64,000 nucleotides of DNA from Daedaleopsis sinensis (Eukaryota > Basidiomycota > Agaricomycetes > Polyporales > Polyporaceae): assembly GCA_033807695.1 (NCBI GenBank), contig CM066305.1:1-64000 (forward strand), read 5' to 3'. The position numbers and the translations under genes are program-made. The notes beneath the pieces are model-generated. The model searched no databases. It saw only the letters and a list, made by a program, of their open reading frames with translations, and was not told the origin of the DNA. Shown here one piece after another: positions 59,808 through 64,000 of the stretch. The first letter of the stretch is position 1; each line of letters begins with the position of its first letter.

Positions 59808-61697
59808 TCACAAAAAATAGTCCGCGGGCGGGCGTTTCGCCGGTATGGACCGCACGTCCTGGCGAAAGGACACAGACGTCAGCGGCGAGAAGCGAGGAAC
59901 GGATAGGTCTTCGAGAAGGGACGTACAGATGGCGCGTGGGAGAACACCTTGTACTCCTGCGCGAGGTAGTCGTCGAGCTCGAGGATGGACGCGACGTTGC
60001 CACACCTGCGCCCGCGCCCGCGCCCGCGCATCCATCAGCCTTGCGCTCTATTCTATTCACCGAGACGGAGGAACACGCACCGGTAGCAGTAGTTGGGTGC
60101 GCTCCAGACGGTGACGATCGTCTTGTCGAACATGAGCTTGTAGCCCTCCATCGCGAGCTGGTGCGCGCGCGCGATGAGGTCGATCCCGTTCCGGTGTGCG
60201 AAGATCTTCGTGATGTCCGCGCCGAAGAGGAAGCCCGCGCCGCGCGGGGAGAGGCCCCAGCCGGTGATGTCTGTCGCGCGCGCGTTCAAGTCAGCTCAGA
60301 ACCGGGCGGGAAAAGCAGGGGGCACGAGGACGAGAACGAGAACGAGAGTGGAGGTTAAGAGGCCGCTATTTCAGGCCCGCCTCGCTGCCGGAGAGCAACT
60401 GAGTAGCGTAGCGTCGTCGTCACGGCTGAATGACGAATAGAGTCAAAACGGTAACGGCCCGCAGATGCTGCTTAGAATAGTTGACTCGCGTTTGTAACTC
60501 GTCGATGACGACTGGATAGAGCTGGGAAGGCCCTGACTGTCTGATGGAATTTGTAGAGGGGTCTTTGCAGCCAGTCGCAGGCCCTGTATCGACCTGTACA
60601 TGTCCGCCCACCCACAGCAGGAAATACGTTGAGCAGCTCGAGGAGCGATCCTCGCATGTCTCTGTATGAGTGCTGATGGTCTCCGAGTCTGTGGTCCACG
60701 TCTCAAGCCCAGGACCCAAGCGTGATAGACAAGTAACGTTGAAACAGGATTGCCTATAGCACGTTTTGGAGACGTTCTCCCCGAGGTCGTCCCACGGATC
60801 CGAAGCACAATTGAGGTGGGCGGAGCGCGCTATGGCAAGAGACGGAAGTAAGAATAGAAAGGGCAGACATACCGTCAGGATCCGACCATAGCAGGTCGCA
60901 CATGGCCCCATCGTGTGGCACTTCTTGCTTGCGGTCGATACTCCGTATCTGTCCCCGACGTCGACGTCGGCAGACGGTCGAGCGAAAGAAGCTGGACACT
61001 CACCTGGTCGATGCCCTGCAAGCTCGGGCTGAGCCCGCCGTGGACGCAGAACACCCTGCCGTCGACGATCGCGCCGAGGGCGAGGTAGTCGAAGACCTCG
61101 CAGCACCACCTCCAGACGTTGCTGCTCCCGTACTTCCTCTGGCACTCGTCGTAGAAGCCGTACACCTGCGTGATCTGCCGCGACTCGTGGTTGCCGCGGA
61201 TGAGCGTCATACGTTCCGGGTATCGAACCTTGAGGGCGAGGAGGAGGAGGAAGGTCTCGACGCTGTAGAAGCCGCGGTCGACAAAGTCGCCTGGGCCGCG
61301 TTCAGTCGCCGGAGGACTGGGACAGGCGGCGGACGTACCCATGAAGAGATAGTTGGTCTCCGGACAGGGCCCGCCGACCTTGAAGAGCTCCATCATGTCC
61401 CAGAACTGGCCGTGGATGTCGCCGCATATCTCGTCGCCTATGTCATTCGCCGCGTTCGTCTCCGCGTCCGCCCGAGCTGGAGAGTGCTCACCGTCACTGG
61501 CGAGTCCACGACCTGCACGTTCGCCTCCTCGATCAGGATCTCCCGCGCCTTCATGCAGAGCCGCTTGACCTGCTCTTCAGAGATAGGCTCGCACCGGAGC
61601 AGCTGCTCGATCTGTCTGCGACCGCCGGGTGCGAGTTGAACGACGCGCGCGGAACGGCGAGGAAGACGACGACGAACTTGTCAAGGTCGCTCGGCAT
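59808..61697 (-). CDS. PPP4C: Serine/threonine protein phosphatase PP4 catalytic subunit, 305 aa, 8 exons
   Basis: Exons 61697-61678, 61615-61492, 61429-61339, 61290-61004, 60948-60873, 60270-60081, 60005-59927 and 59858-59808 join in frame. PPP-family metal and catalytic motifs are intact: GDIHG (51-55), GDFVDRG (79-85), GNHE (about 112-115), VHGG and AHQLAMEGY. The opening [19 protein letters not shown], length 305 and the C-terminal PADYFL point to PP4 (yeast Pph3), with PP2A itself and PP6 less likely. PP4 works in the nucleus and cytosol with R2/R3 subunits, for example dephosphorylating gamma-H2A after DNA damage. The terminal Leu of the DYFL tail is a methylation site in PP2A-type enzymes. 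Intron 5 is 602 bp, far longer than the others (about 50-80 bp), with nothing recognisable inside. Confidence 0.95.
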
Positions 61698-62016
61698 GTT
61701 TCAACACAAGTCGCGAGGGGGCCCCAATGTGCGCGATGAGGATGTAGCAGAGTAGAGGTGGGGCAGCGAGCGAGCGAGATCGTGGACGGGAGCAAGAGAC
61801 GCGTCTCGAACAAGCGCCGGCTAGGGAGCACGGTAACTCGGGAAGGCGCAAAAATACAACAAATATTCATTCGAAACAAGTCATACAGCATATTCTCGGA
61901 GACATCAGAGGGCGTAGTAGAACAAGTCTAGACTTTAGCAGTGTCGAGTATGCGCGCCGCGGACGACCTCTCCACTACTAGTTAGCGCTAAGCCTGGAAA
62001 TGTTGCTTGAAGGCCT
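61698..62016. other. Short intergenic region
   Basis: 5' leader of PP4 and 3' trailer of the DUF1996 gene; no other feature was seen. Confidence 0.5.
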
Positions 62017-64000
62017 CTACAGGCATTGAGAGTAGCTGGAGGTGCATATTAGCTCACGTTCGATAGTATGCGGTGGAAGAGTCACTCACTAGGCGTTTTG
62101 GACCTGGCAAGTCGTACCAGCGACGCACTGCGTCGCGCCCGTCCACTGCATGGTACACCCAGGCTCGTCAGCACAACGCCTGAGGGTCTCTGATCGGAGA
62201 AGAGGGATACGCACGCTCTGTCCACCGCACTGGCCGTACTTGGCCACAGTTCCGCTGCTCGGGCTCGTCGGCGCCGAAGGGGCAGTCGTGGACTGCGAGG
62301 GCGGCACCGAGACCGGGGCGCCGCCGTTGTAGACCGCGAGACGGTTAGCAGCGCCGCAGAACTCTACACGAGTCCACAGAACATTCAGCGCCCATCGTTT
62401 CGCGTCATAGGAGAAGACACCGCTGAAGCGAGCACACACGCACCGGTAGCGTCGCCCGCGCACGGGAGGTTGCACGCGTACGCCGACGAGACCTTGCTCG
62501 CGTCGAACGAGTTCCCGCACGAGCACGTATTCTTGTTCTTCAGCCCCGCGAACGTGAATCCCTTGCTCGCGCACGTGTTCAGGCACTTCTCCACCGTCAG
62601 GCCGCTGTCCGTCGACGTCCCGCCCGTGAGCAGGCTCTGGCCGCTCGCCTCCGCCGCGCAGCCGACGCCCTGCCAGCCCTCGATCGTCTTCAGCCAGCTC
62701 ACCGCGGACGTCTTCTGCGTCGCCGTCGGCGCGCCGCAGTTCGAGACTGGGGTCGCGCGCGCGGGTCCGGGCTGGACCTCGTTGCAGCCCGGGAGCTTGG
62801 TGAGCCCTGCGCGCCGATGATGAGAATGGTCAGTTACGCCGCGTGCAGCGGGGGCACGGAGAGAAGAAAACACGTACAGCCGTCGAGCTCCTCGTCGACA
62901 CGGGGCGGGACAGCGCAGTCGTTCATGTCCTGCTCGGAGCGCGAGTGGAGGACGGAGCAGGAGGAGACCTGACCGCTGGAGTCGAGGCAGTTGGCCATCG
63001 CCTGCTTGAGCGTGTCCTCGGGCCAGCCCATCATGTAGTCGGCGTGGTATCCGTAGCCGGTGCTGCGAGTCCGTGTCAATCCTCCATGCGAGCGACGAGC
63101 AGGCAGTAAAAGCAGAGGAGTACTGACGGGTCGCCCATGCTCCACACGAAGGGCTGTTTGCCGTTCGCCCAGCCGGAGTTGAACTGGGTCGTGTCCCAGT
63201 ACGTCTCGAGGAAGAGGAGCGGGAGCGTGACGGGGTGCGTCGAGGGGCAGCCGTTGCCAAAGTTCCCAAAGCTCGCGTTGATCGCGTACGCGACGTGGTC
63301 CTGTACCGGCCATCAGCCGACCATCACTGCAGCGCAAGACTCGAACTAAGGCGGTACGCACGCGGTGGTTCGGAGAATCGACGTTCTTGCCGTCCCAGCA
63401 GGTCGGGAAGTTAATCTGCGAGCGGACACCGCCGCCGCAGGGGGTGGTCGGCAAGCCGTGCGTGTCGGGTCCGGTCCCGGACGCGTCGTTGGCCTGGAGG
63501 CAGCGGAAGGTGATCGAGCGCGAGTCCTCGATCGACTCGTTGTACGAGCGCAGGAACGGGTTTCCTGCCACCATGCGGAATCCCTGTAGGTGCACGGACG
63601 TCAGTGGGGGCATACAGATGAGACGAAAGGGGTACCTTGGGGAACGCGGTCACGTTGCCGATCTGGTTGTAGTAGACGACCATACCGCCGTTCGGACTGC
63701 CAGTGATGGGACCAGGGCGTTGAGGGACCTATGTAGGTGCAGGCTGAGCGACGTGTGGAGGTAGCAAGAATCCGGCACGGCGTACGCGGACGAAGCTTCC
63801 GTTAGTCGGGGACTGGTAATACAGGGTGGGGGTCCAGTAGTTCGACTTGTTTTCTACGATCGAGCAGGAACTGCACTTGGAGGACTGGAGGTCGTAGCCG
63901 GTGGGCATGTTGAAATCGAAGCTAGATGACTGTGAGAGAGACCCTCGACTCCGGTGCGAGGGAGGTACTAACCTGTCCTGTGAGACGAGAAGAATTAACT
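62017..64000 (-). CDS. Secreted DUF1996-WSC-CBM1 protein, 3' part (5' end beyond window)
   Basis: Ten exon pieces join in frame: 64000-63973 (partial), 63929-63786, 63728-63636, 63583-63362, 63300-63128, 63062-62878, 62806-62444, 62363-62215, 62145-62090 and 62035-62017, about 477 visible residues. The first two-thirds is DUF1996 (FDFNMPTGYDLQSSKCSSC, NYWTPTLYYQSP, HADYMMGWPEDTL, DGWLTKLPGCN). A WSC domain follows (GCAAEASGQSLL ... CLNTCASKGFTFAGLKN, FCGAANRLAVY), then a Ser/Thr/Pro linker, then a complete fungal cellulose-binding module CBM1 (YGQCGGQSWTGATQCVAGTT ... QNAYYSQCL, stop). CBM1 and WSC both bind polysaccharide, so the mature protein should be extracellular and act on or at plant or fungal cell walls; the enzymatic role of DUF1996 is not established. 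The signal peptide would lie outside the window. The last exon is only 19 nt. Confidence 0.9.

Noticed and set aside
60420..61145. 241-codon minus-strand ORF in the PP4 gene
   Set aside because: Runs through introns and in the wrong frame relative to the phosphatase exons.

Overview
This window reads as the end of a filamentous basidiomycete (probably Agaricomycete) chromosome. The evidence is short GT-AG introns of about 50-80 bp, a TTAGGG-type telomere, a telomere-linked RecQ helicase with fungal OrsD-type zinc motifs, a fragment of a basidiomycete transposon protein, and a secreted DUF1996-WSC-CBM1 protein. Exon structures below were assembled by eye from splice signals, frame continuity and family recognition. 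No search was run.

Layout. 1-3.3 kb is AT-rich mitochondrial DNA: a frame-broken ORF, a complete small-subunit rRNA and several tRNAs. It is joined directly to about 25 CCCTAA repeats (3326-3476). Those repeats point the wrong way for mitochondrial DNA to lie beyond them naturally, so the join is probably a chimeric contig end, or possibly an unusual nuclear mitochondrial insertion. 3.5-36 kb is subtelomere. It contains direct repeats, a higher-order minisatellite (5.6-6.8 kb), an exact 118-bp satellite (11.1-12.0 kb), and three large intact genes all transcribed toward the telomere: an unknown 1053-aa protein (6990-10279), an SNF2-family helicase of 1755 aa (16431-23491) and a RecQ-type telomere-linked helicase (TLH) of 1765 aa (27874-33672). 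All three have a TATA box about 95-110 bp upstream of the ATG. A decayed second SNF2 copy lies at 25.9-26.7 kb. Two roughly 0.8-kb direct repeats bracket the TLH gene.

36-50 kb is a repeat and relic zone: a palindromic TCGCGAACG array, a transposon gene split by a 1.35-kb insertion, a truncated ATG7 piece, an F-box-like gene, and a 2.63-kb CACTG-ended DNA transposon sitting in an exon-like sequence. 52-64 kb is ordinary euchromatin: an NRG1-like zinc-finger regulator, the ribosome-biogenesis ATPase ARB1, the PP4 phosphatase catalytic subunit, and the 3' part of the DUF1996-WSC-CBM1 gene, which runs off the right edge.

The most unusual signal is a short DNA word, GACGTC-N3-GACGTC. It occurs about 25 times between 14.6 and 26.1 kb, with diverged forms in the satellites back to 5.7 kb. 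The two hexamers are kept while the 3-bp spacer and the flanks vary. It is concentrated between the telomere and TLH, including inside a 1.37-kb SNF2 intron. It could be a binding site or a seeding site for subtelomeric chromatin; that is inference.
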